A DNA stretch of 64,000 bases from Microbacterium sp. Marseille-Q6648 (lineage in GTDB: Bacteria; Actinomycetota; Actinomycetes; Actinomycetales; Microbacteriaceae), in contig NZ_CALPBZ010000002.1 in the NCBI RefSeq assembly GCF_943181415.1, forward strand, positions 310,001 through 374,000, in the 5' to 3' direction. The notes under the pieces are model-generated. The model was not told the DNA's origin and did no database searches. It saw only the letters and a program-made list of their open reading frames with translations. Both the position numbers and the translations under genes were made by a program. The stretch's first letter is position 1, and each line of letters starts with the position of its first letter. Shown piece by piece: positions 17,431 to 25,740 of the stretch.

Positions 17431-18950
17431 GGGCGCACTCGGGTGATCAGCAGCGCCAGCGCCTCCCCCTCGGGCAGCGACACCGGCTCGGACTCCCCTG
17501 CGTACGCGTCGTTGCGCTTCACCTCGGTGATGACGAACGGCCGGCCGACGGGTTCGACGGTCATGTTCCAGGTGTCGATCACGCTCACCTCGAAGGTGTC
17601 GCCGACCTCGAGCCGCTCTCCGTCGCCCCCCTGCGGCAGCCGGAACGACCACTGCGCGGGCGCGCGCCGACCGAGGTACTGCACGTACTGGTCGCGGGCG
17701 ACACCGGCCACATGGGCGGGGTCGTCCCATTTGTCGATCGGGTCGAGACCGGGGATGCGCAGGCCTTCGAGGATGCGGCGCAGAAAAGCCAGCCGCGCCG
17801 GCGACTGCCCTCGCAGGCGCCCGCCTTCGACGATGTGCAGACTGCCCGACTCGGTGACGAAGCTCTCTCCGTGCGAGGCATAGCAGCCGGCCACCGTGGC
17901 GATCCAGAACTGGTGCACGAGCTGCGCGGCGTCCAGGTCTCCCCACCGCTCGGGGGTGTCGCCCTCGTACTTGATCTCGTCCAGGACGACGGGTTTGCCG
18001 TAGACGTCGCGATAGAGGTTCGCGCGCCCGAACTCGGTGGTGACATGGCCGTTCTGGATGGAAGCGTGGGTGATCCACGGCTGGTTGTGGTCGTGCAGCT
18101 CCACCCAGTTGTGGATGGAGCGCAGGTGATCGTGCGCGTCGACCCGTGCGAGCAGTTCGCCCATGCGGTCCCACCGCTCCGCCGGACGGTCGGTGAGCTG
18201 GTCGAACTCGTTGCACAGCGACCACCACACGTGCGGGAAGGCGCCCAGCCGGGCCACGAGGTAGCGCAGGTACGCGGCATCCTGCTCCTCGGTCAGCCCG
18301 TCGAGCCCGAAGACCCCCCGGTCGTACGCGTTGAAGACGAGCACGTCGGCCTGGATGCCCCGATCCCCGAGCGCGGCGACCAGATCGTCGAGCCGACGGA
18401 AGAACGCGACGGACGGGCGCGAGACGTCCCAGCCGTCGCCGTCGCGCTCGAAGGGGAGGAGCTCGGGATCATGCTCGACGTAGTTGCCGGCCTGCGGGAA
18501 GACCATGAAGCGCAGCTTGTCGAACCCCGCCTCGGCCACAGCGTCGATCGTCTGCGCGCGCAGCGCCTCGCCCTGGTGGATCCAGTTGTAGACCGTGGTG
18601 CCGACCGGCCGGAACGGCGTGCCGTCGGCGTGAGCGAAGTGGAATCTCCCGGCCACGCGGACCGGACCCCGAGTCGAGGAGGCGACGACGTCGACACGGC
18701 CCTGGCGTCCGTCCAGCAACGGCTCGTCGCTCGCGGTCTGCCAGGTCCAGGACCCCGGCACCTCGGGGGCGAAGCGCACGAGGTATCGCGTGCCGCCGTC
18801 CCAGAACCCCAGCACCGTGCGCTCCTGCGCGCCCGGTCCGACGAACCGCGCCGTCAGCGGGACGCGGTCGGCCGGAATCGGCACGTCGGGACCTTCGAAC
18901 GCGAGCTCGAAGGGCGTGTGGACGGGATGGGATGCGGCGGTTGCGGTCAT
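17427..18950 (-). CDS. Apiosidase-like glycoside hydrolase (DUF5060 + DUF4038, GH140-related)
   Basis: 507 residues with no signal peptide. N-terminal DUF5060 beta domain (FELAFEGPDVPIPADRVPL), then a TIM barrel of the DUF4038 type, the family that includes the GH140 apiosidase of Bacteroides, and a C-terminal beta domain. Candidate catalytic acids are Glu248 (WSLCNEFD) and Glu325 (VVLDEIKYEG). The ATG at 18950 follows GAGGAGG. First gene of the minus-strand operon with the GH2 enzyme and importer. In a region with an apionate pathway, release of D-apiose from glycosides is an attractive role. Family placement is firm in fold, the apiosidase activity is inference; many DUF4038 proteins have other or unknown substrates. 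Confidence 0.82.
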   Translation of the reverse strand: MTATAASHPVHTPFELAFEGPDVPIPADRVPLTARFVGPGAQERTVLGFWDGGTRYLVRFAPEVPGSWTWQTASDEPLLDGRQGRVDVVASSTRGPVRVAGRFHFAHADGTPFRPVGTTVYNWIHQGEALRAQTIDAVAEAGFDKLRFMVFPQAGNYVEHDPELLPFERDGDGWDVSRPSVAFFRRLDDLVAALGDRGIQADVLVFNAYDRGVFGLDGLTEEQDAAYLRYLVARLGAFPHVWWSLCNEFDQLTDRPAERWDRMGELLARVDAHDHLRSIHNWVELHDHNQPWITHASIQNGHVTTEFGRANLYRDVYGKPVVLDEIKYEGDTPERWGDLDAAQLVHQFWIATVAGCYASHGESFVTESGSLHIVEGGRLRGQSPARLAFLRRILEGLRIPGLDPIDKWDDPAHVAGVARDQYVQYLGRRAPAQWSFRLPQGGDGERLEVGDTFEVSVIDTWNMTVEPVGRPFVITEVKRNDAYAGESEPVSLPEGEALALLITRVRP

Positions 18951-19000
18951 CGGCGACCTCCTCGTCGTCAGGGTGGGGCCGCCGGGAGTCCCCGCCGACA

Positions 19001-19014
19001 TTGAAACGTACCAA
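19001..19014. promoter_or_regulatory. Putative LacI-type operator TTGAAACGTACCAA
   Basis: Imperfect palindrome (TTG..ACGT..CAA) 50 nt before the apiosidase-like gene in the divergent region with the first rhamnosidase. It differs from the 8813 site only at two central positions, suggesting the same regulator. Confidence 0.5.
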
Positions 19015-19054
19015 AAGTCTGCCGCACGCACCGTGGAATGGGCTACCATCCGAC

Positions 19055-19066
19055 TGAAACGTTTCG
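19055..19066. promoter_or_regulatory. LacI-type operator TGAAACGTTTCG
   Basis: Contains the perfect 10-bp palindrome GAAACGTTTC, the classic LacI-family site. It lies 16 nt upstream of the GH78 start, just after a -10-like TACCAT (19044-19049), a position suited to repression. Confidence 0.65.
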
Positions 19067-19082
19067 AAATCGAAGAGGATTC

Positions 19083-21674
19083 ATGAACGCACGCGTCGAC
19101 CGCCCGCGCATCGAGCACCACCGCACCGCCCTGGGGATCGGCGAGGCCTCACCGCGACTGTCGTGGCGGGTGGTGGCGGCCGATGCGGGGTGGCGACAGC
19201 GGGCGTACCGGGTGGTCATCGAGCGCGAGGGCAACGAGGCGACGCACGAGGTGGCGTCCGCCGAGCAGGTCCTCGTCCCGTGGCCGGGCGAGGCGCTGCG
19301 CTCCCGCGATCGGGCCCGCGTGCACGTTCAGGTCCGCGGCGAGGATGGGCAGTGGTCGGCGGCGTCCCCCGCCGTCGAGGTCGAAGCGGGGCTGCTGCGC
19401 CCTGAGGACTGGACAGCGCGCCCGGTGGGAGCGCGCCGACTCGAGCCCCGCGACTCCGACACGCGCCGTCCGACCCTGGTCCGTCGGGAGTTCTCCGTCT
19501 CGGCGGGCCTCGTGCGAGCGCGCCTCTACGCCACCGCGCACGGGCTCTACGAGGCCGAAGTGAACGGCCGGCGCACCGGCGACGACACCCTGTCGCCCGG
19601 GTGGACGTCGTACGACGCACGGTTGCGGTACTACACGTACGACGTCACCGATCTGCTGCATCCAGGGGCCAACGCGATCGGCGCGTGGCTGGCCGACGGA
19701 TGGTACCGCGGACGGATCGGGTGGTACGAGGGCTTCCGAAATGTGTTCGGCGAGGACCTCTCCTTCCTCGGACAGCTCGAGCTGACGTACGCCGACGGCT
19801 CTCGCGAGGTGATCGCCACGGACGCCTCGTGGCGTGCCGCCGACAGCCCGATCCTCCGCTCCGGCATCTACGACGGCGAGGACCACGACGCGCGGCTGGA
19901 GCAGCACGGCTGGTCCTCGCCCGGCTTCGACGACTCGGCGTGGGAGCCGGTCGCCGTGCGTCACCGGGATCCCGCGACGCTCGTCGCCCCCACCGCGCCG
20001 CCGGTGCGGTGCACCCAGGAGCTCGCGCCGGTCGCGGTGCTCACCTCTCCGGGCGGCAACCGGATCCTCGACTTCGGTCAGAACCTCGCCGGCCGCGTAA
20101 GGATCCGGGTGTCGGGTCCGGCCGGCGCGGTGGTGCGCCTGCGGACGGCCGAGGTGCTGCAGGACGGAGAGCTCTACACGCGCCCGCTGCGGTCGGCCCG
20201 ATCGACCGATCACTACACCCTCGCCGGCCGCCCGGAAGGCGAGGAGTGGGAACCCCGGTTCACCTTCCACGGGTTCCGCTACGTCGAGGTCGACGGGTGG
20301 CCGGGCGATCTCGACGCCGATGCGGCCGCCGGCGGCCTCGTCGCCCGCGTCCTCCACACCGATCTCGAGCGCACCGGCTGGTTCACCTGCTCCGACCCGG
20401 ACGTCGATCGCCTGCACGAGAACGTGGTGTGGGGAATGCGCGGCAACTTCGTCGACCTGCCCACCGACTGCCCGCAGCGTGACGAGCGAGCGGGATGGAC
20501 CGGCGACATCCAGGTGTTCGGGCCGACGGCATCCTTCCTCTTCGACGTCTCGGGCATGCTCTCCGGCTGGCTGCGCGATCTCGAAGCCGACCAGCTGCCC
20601 GACGGCACCGTGCCCTGGTACGTGCCGGTGATCCCCGCCCACCGCATGTGGACCCCGATCCGCCCGGGTGCCGCGTGGGGCGACGCCGCCACGATCCTGC
20701 CGTGGACGCTGTACGTGCGGTTCGCGGACGCCGGGGTGGTGCGCGCGCAGTTCGACAGCGCCCGGCGCTGGGTCGACCTCGTCGAGAAGCTCGCGGGCGA
20801 TGACCGCGTGTGGGACGAGGGGTTCCAGCTCGGCGACTGGCTGGACCCCGCGGCACCGCCCCACGACCCCGCCGATGCGCGCACCGACCGGTACCTCGTC
20901 GCGACGGCCTACTTCGCGCGCTCGGCGCGGATCGTGTCGTGGATGGCGGAGCTTCTGGGCGACGCGGACGCGCACGAGCGGTACGCCCGCCTCGCCGACG
21001 AGGTCACGACCGCCTTCGCCGGCGCGTACCTCCGCCCCGACGGACGGATGAGCAGCGACGCCCCCACCGCGTACGCCCTGGCCCTCATGTTCGACCTGCT
21101 GCCGGACGACGACCGTCCGGCAGCAGGCCGGAGACTGGGCGAGCTGGTACGCGAGGCGGGCAACCGGATCGCCACGGGCTTCGTGGGAACGCCCCTGGTG
21201 TCGGATGCCCTCACCGCTGCGGGCGAGATCGACACCGCCTACGACCTCCTGCAGGAGCGCGGCTGCCCGTCGTGGCTCTACCAGGTCGACCAGGGCGCCA
21301 CCACGGTGTGGGAACGCTGGGACTCGCTGCTTCCCGACGGGACGGTGAACCCCGGGGCGATGACCTCGTTCAACCATTACGCGCTCGGCGCCGTGGCCGA
21401 CTGGATGCACCGCGTCGTGGCGGGGCTCGCACCGGATGCCCCCGGGTACCGGCGGATCCGCTTCGCACCGCGACCCGGCGGCGGCCTCACCCACGCCGCA
21501 GCGCGTCACCTCACCCCTTACGGCGAGGCCGCGATCTCGTGGCGGCTCGAACACGGCTCCCTCCATGTGGAGGTCGTCGTGCCCGTCGGCGCCGAGGGCG
21601 TGCTGGACCTGCCGGGACGACCCGCCGAGACACTCGGGCACGGGACGCACACGAGGGTGTCGCCGCTCGCGTGA
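19083..21674 (+). CDS. Glycoside hydrolase family 78 alpha-L-rhamnosidase (first copy)
   Basis: 863 residues, no signal peptide. N-terminal fibronectin-like and beta-sandwich domains, an (alpha/alpha)6 barrel and a C-terminal beta domain. The family motif CPQRDERAGWTGD carries the proposed general acid Glu468, and TTVWERWDS carries the general base Glu744. The ATG at 19083 follows AGAGGA; an upstream in-frame ATG lies inside the operator region. It cleaves terminal alpha-L-rhamnose from imported glycosides such as flavonoid or pectic fragments. Divergent from the apiosidase-like operon, sharing a 132-bp regulatory region with two LacI-type sites. Confidence 0.93.
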   Translation: MNARVDRPRIEHHRTALGIGEASPRLSWRVVAADAGWRQRAYRVVIEREGNEATHEVASAEQVLVPWPGEALRSRDRARVHVQVRGEDGQWSAASPAVEVEAGLLRPEDWTARPVGARRLEPRDSDTRRPTLVRREFSVSAGLVRARLYATAHGLYEAEVNGRRTGDDTLSPGWTSYDARLRYYTYDVTDLLHPGANAIGAWLADGWYRGRIGWYEGFRNVFGEDLSFLGQLELTYADGSREVIATDASWRAADSPILRSGIYDGEDHDARLEQHGWSSPGFDDSAWEPVAVRHRDPATLVAPTAPPVRCTQELAPVAVLTSPGGNRILDFGQNLAGRVRIRVSGPAGAVVRLRTAEVLQDGELYTRPLRSARSTDHYTLAGRPEGEEWEPRFTFHGFRYVEVDGWPGDLDADAAAGGLVARVLHTDLERTGWFTCSDPDVDRLHENVVWGMRGNFVDLPTDCPQRDERAGWTGDIQVFGPTASFLFDVSGMLSGWLRDLEADQLPDGTVPWYVPVIPAHRMWTPIRPGAAWGDAATILPWTLYVRFADAGVVRAQFDSARRWVDLVEKLAGDDRVWDEGFQLGDWLDPAAPPHDPADARTDRYLVATAYFARSARIVSWMAELLGDADAHERYARLADEVTTAFAGAYLRPDGRMSSDAPTAYALALMFDLLPDDDRPAAGRRLGELVREAGNRIATGFVGTPLVSDALTAAGEIDTAYDLLQERGCPSWLYQVDQGATTVWERWDSLLPDGTVNPGAMTSFNHYALGAVADWMHRVVAGLAPDAPGYRRIRFAPRPGGGLTHAAARHLTPYGEAAISWRLEHGSLHVEVVVPVGAEGVLDLPGRPAETLGHGTHTRVSPLA

Positions 21675-21680
21675 CGGCCC

Positions 21681-21717
21681 GGGCTGCAGCCGGCTCGCTC
21701 GGGGCCGGCTACAGCCC
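21681..21717. terminator. Shared hairpin between convergent genes
   Basis: GGGCTGCAGCCGGC (21681-21694) pairs with 21704-21717 with one mismatch across a 9-nt loop. It lies just after the GH78 stop and overlaps the last codons of the racemase-like gene, so it can terminate both transcripts. Confidence 0.6.
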
Positions 21718-22368
21718 GTCGACCGCCTCGCGCAGGCGGCGGATGCCGGAGCGCAGGCTCGTGAGGACGGGCACATCGACGTCGGCGGCGTCGGCCGCCG
21801 ACGCCATGGAGGCCTGCGCGAGAACGATGACGTCGGTGTCGGGCGCACGTCGCTCGATCGCCGCGGCGACAAGGCGGTCGTGCGCGGGCCGGTCGCCTCC
21901 GGCAACGGCCGCGAACGCGCCGTCGATCACCTCGCTCGAGATCTGCGGGACCCGACCGGCGAGCTCGGCCCGCTCGCGCACGAGCGCGATTGTCGGGCCG
22001 AGCGTCGTCGGGAGCGTCGCCAGCACCGTGATGCGCTCCCCCGCCGAGACGGCTTCATCGGCCATGGCCTCGTCGATGCGCATGACCGGAACCCCCAGTC
22101 GCTCCGAGGTGGGGGCGGCCAACTGCGAGATCGACGAGCAGGTCAGCATCACGATGTCGGCACCCGCCGACGCGGCGGCCTGCACGAGGTCGGCCACCCG
22201 GTCGGGCACCGAATCCGCGCGTTCGGCGTCAGCGAGGTCGGCCACGATGCGGTCGTCCAGGTAGTTGATCGGGGTCACGCCCGGGAGGTGCTCCTTCGCG
22301 AGTTCCGCGACGAGCGGGATGACGACCGCTCCGGTGTGGAGGAAGGCCACGCGTGGTGTGTCGGACAT
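21709..22368 (-). CDS. Asp/Glu-racemase-superfamily protein lacking the second catalytic Cys
   Basis: 219 residues, start chosen at MSDTPRVAFLHTG. Pseudo-symmetric racemase fold with a first active-site cysteine, Cys77, in MLTCSSIS. The region expected to hold the second cysteine reads VLAQASMAS, with Ala in its place. Racemases need both, so a different reaction is likely (for example a decarboxylase-like or one-base enzyme). Divergent from the GH127-RLP operon. It may process an unusual acid sugar of that route, but no specific substrate can be read from the sequence. Confidence 0.8.
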   Translation of the reverse strand: MSDTPRVAFLHTGAVVIPLVAELAKEHLPGVTPINYLDDRIVADLADAERADSVPDRVADLVQAAASAGADIVMLTCSSISQLAAPTSERLGVPVMRIDEAMADEAVSAGERITVLATLPTTLGPTIALVRERAELAGRVPQISSEVIDGAFAAVAGGDRPAHDRLVAAAIERRAPDTDVIVLAQASMASAADAADVDVPVLTSLRSGIRRLREAVDGL

Positions 22369-22432
22369 TCTTCGATCATCCCCTTCGATGCGCATCGGCA
22401 CGAGTCGAACCGTGATGCATATTCATTCAACG

Positions 22433-22460
22433 TTGCGAGAAGTTGCAGTGCCAGGATAAC
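22433..22460 (+). promoter_or_regulatory. Candidate promoter of the GH127-RLP operon
   Basis: TTGCGA (22433-22438) and GATAAC (22455-22460) separated by 16 nt, 30 nt before the GH127 start. A nearby AT-rich element at 22415-22429 (TGCATATTCATTCAA) may be an operator. Weak prediction. Confidence 0.35.
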
Positions 22461-22490
22461 CTTTCAGGGCTCGATGGGAAAGGACAGCCA

Positions 22491-24479
22491 ATGACGGCCA
22501 CCGCCGCGCTCCGCGCACACGCCGCCCTCACCCCGCTCACGGCGAGCGGCGCCCGGTGGGAAGGGGGCTTCTGGGCCGCGATCGCCCGTCGCACCCACGA
22601 GGTGACCGTTCCCTCGATGTGGAACATGCTGCAGGACCCCTCGGTGAGTCCGGGATTGACCAACTTCCGGGTCGCAGCGGGGCTGGAGCCCGGCATCCAT
22701 CTCGGACCTCCGTTCATGGACGGCGACTTCTACAAGTGGCTCGAATCGGCGATCACCGATCTCGAGACCTCCCCCGACCCCGAGCTGGCCGCGCGCATCG
22801 AGGGCATCGCGGCGCTGATCGCGTCGGTGCAGCGCGAGGACGGCTACGTGCACACGCCGACGGCGATCGCCGCCCGCAACCGCGAGCAGGTCGTCGCGCT
22901 CGCGGACCGCTTCAACTTCGAGACGTACAACCTCGGGCACCTCATCACGGCGGGCGTGCGCCACCACCGGGTCACCGGTTCGACGACGCTGCTCGAGGTC
23001 GCCGAGGGAGCCGCCCGCTTCCTCGAGATGCTCGCGACCGACAAGCCCCGAGAGCTCGCCCGCAGCGCGATCTGCCCGTCGCACTACATGGCGGTCATCG
23101 ACCTGTATCGCGCGACGGGCGACGACCGGTACCTGCGCCTCGCCGAGGCGTTCGTCCGCGTGCGCGACGACTTCGACGAGGGCGGCGACGACAATCAGGA
23201 CCGTCTCCCGGTGCGCGAGCAGACGACCGTCGCCGGCCACGCGGTGCGCGCGAACTACCTCTACGCCGGCCTCGCCGACCTCGTCGCCGAGACCGGGGAT
23301 CCGCAGCTGCGCGACGTGCTGGATCGACTCTGGCGCGACGTCGTCGACACCAAGCTCTACATCACCGGCGGCTGCGGGGCGCTCTACGACGGCGCCTCGC
23401 CCGACGGCCACCCCTGGCAGAGCGAGATCAGCCGCGTCCACCAGGCCTACGGCCGCCCTTACCAACTGCCGAACACCACCGCTCACAACGAGTCCTGCGC
23501 GCAGATCGGCATGATCCTGTGGAGCGAGCGCATGCTGGCCCTCGGCGCCGACGGCCGGTACGCGGACGTCATCGAGAACATCTCCGTCAACTCCCTGCTG
23601 GCGAGCATCGGCCTCGAAGGATCGACGTACTTCTACACCAACCCGCTCCGTCAGGTGCGGGACCTTCCTTTCCCGCTCCGGCGCGCCGGTGACACCGCGC
23701 TGCACCCCACGCCCGCGCCGCCGCCCTCGGACGAGCGCGTGCGGCAGGAGTACCTCAGCTGCTTCTGCTGCCCGCCGAACATCGCGCGCACGCTCGCCCA
23801 GCTGCACGAGCGGATCGCCTCGTCGTCCGAGGAGGGGCTCTTCGTCCACCAATACGGCGGGACCGGCATCCGGCATGCCTTCGACGAGGGCCGGATGCTG
23901 GGGCTCGAAGAGCGGTCGGACTACCCGTGGGACGGTCGCGTCGTCTTCACCGTCACCGAGGCGGCGGGCGCAGTGCCGCTGCACCTGCGGGTTCCGGGCT
24001 GGTCGGAGGACGCGACGGTCAGCGTGAACGGCCGACGGTTCGATGCCCCCGAGACCGACGGGTACGTCCGACTCGACCGCTCCTGGTCTCCCGGCGACAC
24101 CATCGAACTCGACCTGCCGATGCCGGTGCGCGTGCTGCGCGGGCACCGACTCGCCGAGGAGATCACCAACCAGGTGGCCGTCCAGCGCGGCCCCGTCGTC
24201 TACTGCCTCGAGAGTCTCGACCTTCCGGACGGGGTCGTTCTGGAGCGGGCCGCATTCCGGCGCGGTACGGCGCTGCGTCCGGTCGAGGCCGAGATCGCCA
24301 GCCAGCGGGTGATCGTGCTCGAGACCGAGCTCGCGATCCTCCCCGCAGGCGGCGATCACCTGTATGACGACCTCGACGACGCGCCCGTGCAGACGGCGCC
24401 CGCCCGCCTGATCCCGTACTTCGCCTGGAGCAACCGGGGCCCCTCCGAGATGTCGGTGTGGCTGCCGGTGGTGTGGTGA
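22491..24479 (+). CDS. Glycoside hydrolase family 127 (DUF1680), beta-L-arabinofuranosidase-like
   Basis: 662 residues, cytosolic. (Alpha/alpha)6 barrel followed by beta-sandwich domains. The zinc and nucleophile constellation known from HypBA1 (one Glu, three Cys) is intact: Glu334 and Cys336 in AHNESCAQ, Cys426 and Cys427 in CFCCPPN. The thiol of the last cysteine is the expected nucleophile. ATG chosen for AAAGGA 6 nt upstream. It is followed after only 4 nt by the RuBisCO-like gene. Family members release beta-L-arabinofuranose; one in Bacteroides acts on another branched acid sugar of rhamnogalacturonan II, from memory. Given its operon partners, an apio-furanosyl or related substrate deserves consideration (inference). 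Confidence 0.9.
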   Translation: MTATAALRAHAALTPLTASGARWEGGFWAAIARRTHEVTVPSMWNMLQDPSVSPGLTNFRVAAGLEPGIHLGPPFMDGDFYKWLESAITDLETSPDPELAARIEGIAALIASVQREDGYVHTPTAIAARNREQVVALADRFNFETYNLGHLITAGVRHHRVTGSTTLLEVAEGAARFLEMLATDKPRELARSAICPSHYMAVIDLYRATGDDRYLRLAEAFVRVRDDFDEGGDDNQDRLPVREQTTVAGHAVRANYLYAGLADLVAETGDPQLRDVLDRLWRDVVDTKLYITGGCGALYDGASPDGHPWQSEISRVHQAYGRPYQLPNTTAHNESCAQIGMILWSERMLALGADGRYADVIENISVNSLLASIGLEGSTYFYTNPLRQVRDLPFPLRRAGDTALHPTPAPPPSDERVRQEYLSCFCCPPNIARTLAQLHERIASSSEEGLFVHQYGGTGIRHAFDEGRMLGLEERSDYPWDGRVVFTVTEAAGAVPLHLRVPGWSEDATVSVNGRRFDAPETDGYVRLDRSWSPGDTIELDLPMPVRVLRGHRLAEEITNQVAVQRGPVVYCLESLDLPDGVVLERAAFRRGTALRPVEAEIASQRVIVLETELAILPAGGDHLYDDLDDAPVQTAPARLIPYFAWSNRGPSEMSVWLPVVW

Positions 24480-24483
24480 TCCG

Positions 24484-25740
24484 GTGAGCGCCGCGCACGT
24501 CGTCGCGACGTACCACGTCGAGACCTCCCTCCCGCTGGAGCACGCGGCCGAGGTCCTCGCCGGAGAGCAGTCCACCGGCACCTTCGTCCGCGTGGAGCGC
24601 GAGTCCGACGCGGTGCGGGCGCGGTTCGCGGCGCAGGTCGAGAGCGTGGAAGAGGTGCCGCTGACGGGCGCCTGCGCGCTGCCCGGCTCGGTCGGCGATC
24701 CGGGCGCGCGCCGCCGCGCCGTCCTGCGGCTGCGCTTCCCGCTCGAGAACTTCGGTCCGTCGGTGCCCAACCTGCTCGCCGCCGTCGCCGGGAACCTCTT
24801 CGAGCTCAAGGAGCTGTCGGCCATCAAGCTGATGGACCTCGATCTTCCTCCCGCGTTCGCGCGACGTTACGCCGGACCGCAGTTCGGCGTGACGGGCACC
24901 CGCCGACTCGTGGGACGCCCGGACGGCGCGATGATCGGAACGATCGTCAAGCCCAGCATCGGCCTCGCCCCCGCCGAGCTCGCCGAGCTGGTGGGCGAGC
25001 TCGCGACGGCGGGGGTGGACTTCATCAAGGACGACGAACTGCAGGGCAACGGCTCACACGCCCCCCTGGCCGAGCGCATCCGCGCCGTCATGCCGGTGCT
25101 CGAGCGCCACGCCGACCGCACCGGCGTCAAGCCGATGTACGCCTTCAACATCACCGACGACATCGACCGCCTCGAGGCCAACCACGATCTCGTGGTCGCG
25201 GCCGGCGGGACGTGCATCATGGTGTGCATCAACATGATCGGTCTCTCGGGCCTGGACTACATCCGCCGACGCTCGCAGGTGCCCATCCACGGACACCGCG
25301 CCATGTTCGGCGCGGTCAGCAGGTCGCAGCAGGTCGGCATCCACTTCCGGGCCTGGCAGAAGCTCGTGCGCCTGGCCGGTGCCGATCACCTCCACACCAA
25401 CGGGATCTCGAACAAGTTCTACGAGTCCGACGCCGAGGTCCTCGCCGCCATCGCCGCGGTGCGCGAGCCGCTCCTCGGCCTCACGCCGACCGTGCCGGTG
25501 CTGTCGTCGGGGCAGTGGGGAGGACTCGCGCACGCCACGTACGCCGAGGTGGGCACCACCGACCTGCTCGTCCTCGCCGGCGGCGGCATCCACGGGCACC
25601 CCGACGGCGCGCGATCGGGCGTGGCGAGCATGCGCGATGCCTGGGCGTCGGCGGCGGCCGGTGAGACCATCGACGACGCGCTCGAGCGCTCCGAGCCGCT
25701 GCGTCGCGCCGCAGAGAGGTTCGGCCCGGTCCGTGTGTAG
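24484..25740 (+). CDS. RuBisCO-like protein, probable 3-oxo-isoapionate-4-phosphate transcarboxylase/hydrolase or decarboxylase
   Basis: 418 residues, GTG start 4 nt after GH127. RuBisCO large-chain fold with the metal/carbamate motif FIKDDE: Lys182, Asp184 and Glu185 match Lys201, Asp203 and Glu204 of RuBisCO. Also kept are Lys156 (like K175), His271 and Arg272 (HRAMFG), His304 and loop-6 Lys311. The second lysine of the KPK motif is Ser158, so it is not a true RuBisCO. Two RuBisCO-like enzymes of D-apionate catabolism, OiaX (decarboxylase) and OiaT (splits to 3-phosphoglycerate and glycolate), work after an acid-sugar kinase. The next gene is such a kinase and the one after resembles glycolate oxidase, which favours the OiaT reaction. 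Confidence 0.85.
   Translation: MSAAHVVATYHVETSLPLEHAAEVLAGEQSTGTFVRVERESDAVRARFAAQVESVEEVPLTGACALPGSVGDPGARRRAVLRLRFPLENFGPSVPNLLAAVAGNLFELKELSAIKLMDLDLPPAFARRYAGPQFGVTGTRRLVGRPDGAMIGTIVKPSIGLAPAELAELVGELATAGVDFIKDDELQGNGSHAPLAERIRAVMPVLERHADRTGVKPMYAFNITDDIDRLEANHDLVVAAGGTCIMVCINMIGLSGLDYIRRRSQVPIHGHRAMFGAVSRSQQVGIHFRAWQKLVRLAGADHLHTNGISNKFYESDAEVLAAIAAVREPLLGLTPTVPVLSSGQWGGLAHATYAEVGTTDLLVLAGGGIHGHPDGARSGVASMRDAWASAAAGETIDDALERSEPLRRAAERFGPVRV

Noticed and set aside
17431-18228. N-terminal extension of the GH2 frame by 266 codons
   Set aside because: The extension overlaps the apiosidase-like gene fully and encodes Arg/Pro-rich nonsense; the GTG at 17430 overlaps the previous stop as expected.
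19149-24827. Long minus-strand frames opposite GH78 and GH127
   Set aside because: Repetitive Val/Asp/Arg/Gly composition with no motif; plus-strand genes carry complete active sites.
19083-25740. Idea that the RuBisCO-like protein is a carbon-fixing RuBisCO
   Set aside because: The KPK motif lysine is replaced by Ser158, loop 6 differs, the chain is short and no phosphoribulokinase is near.
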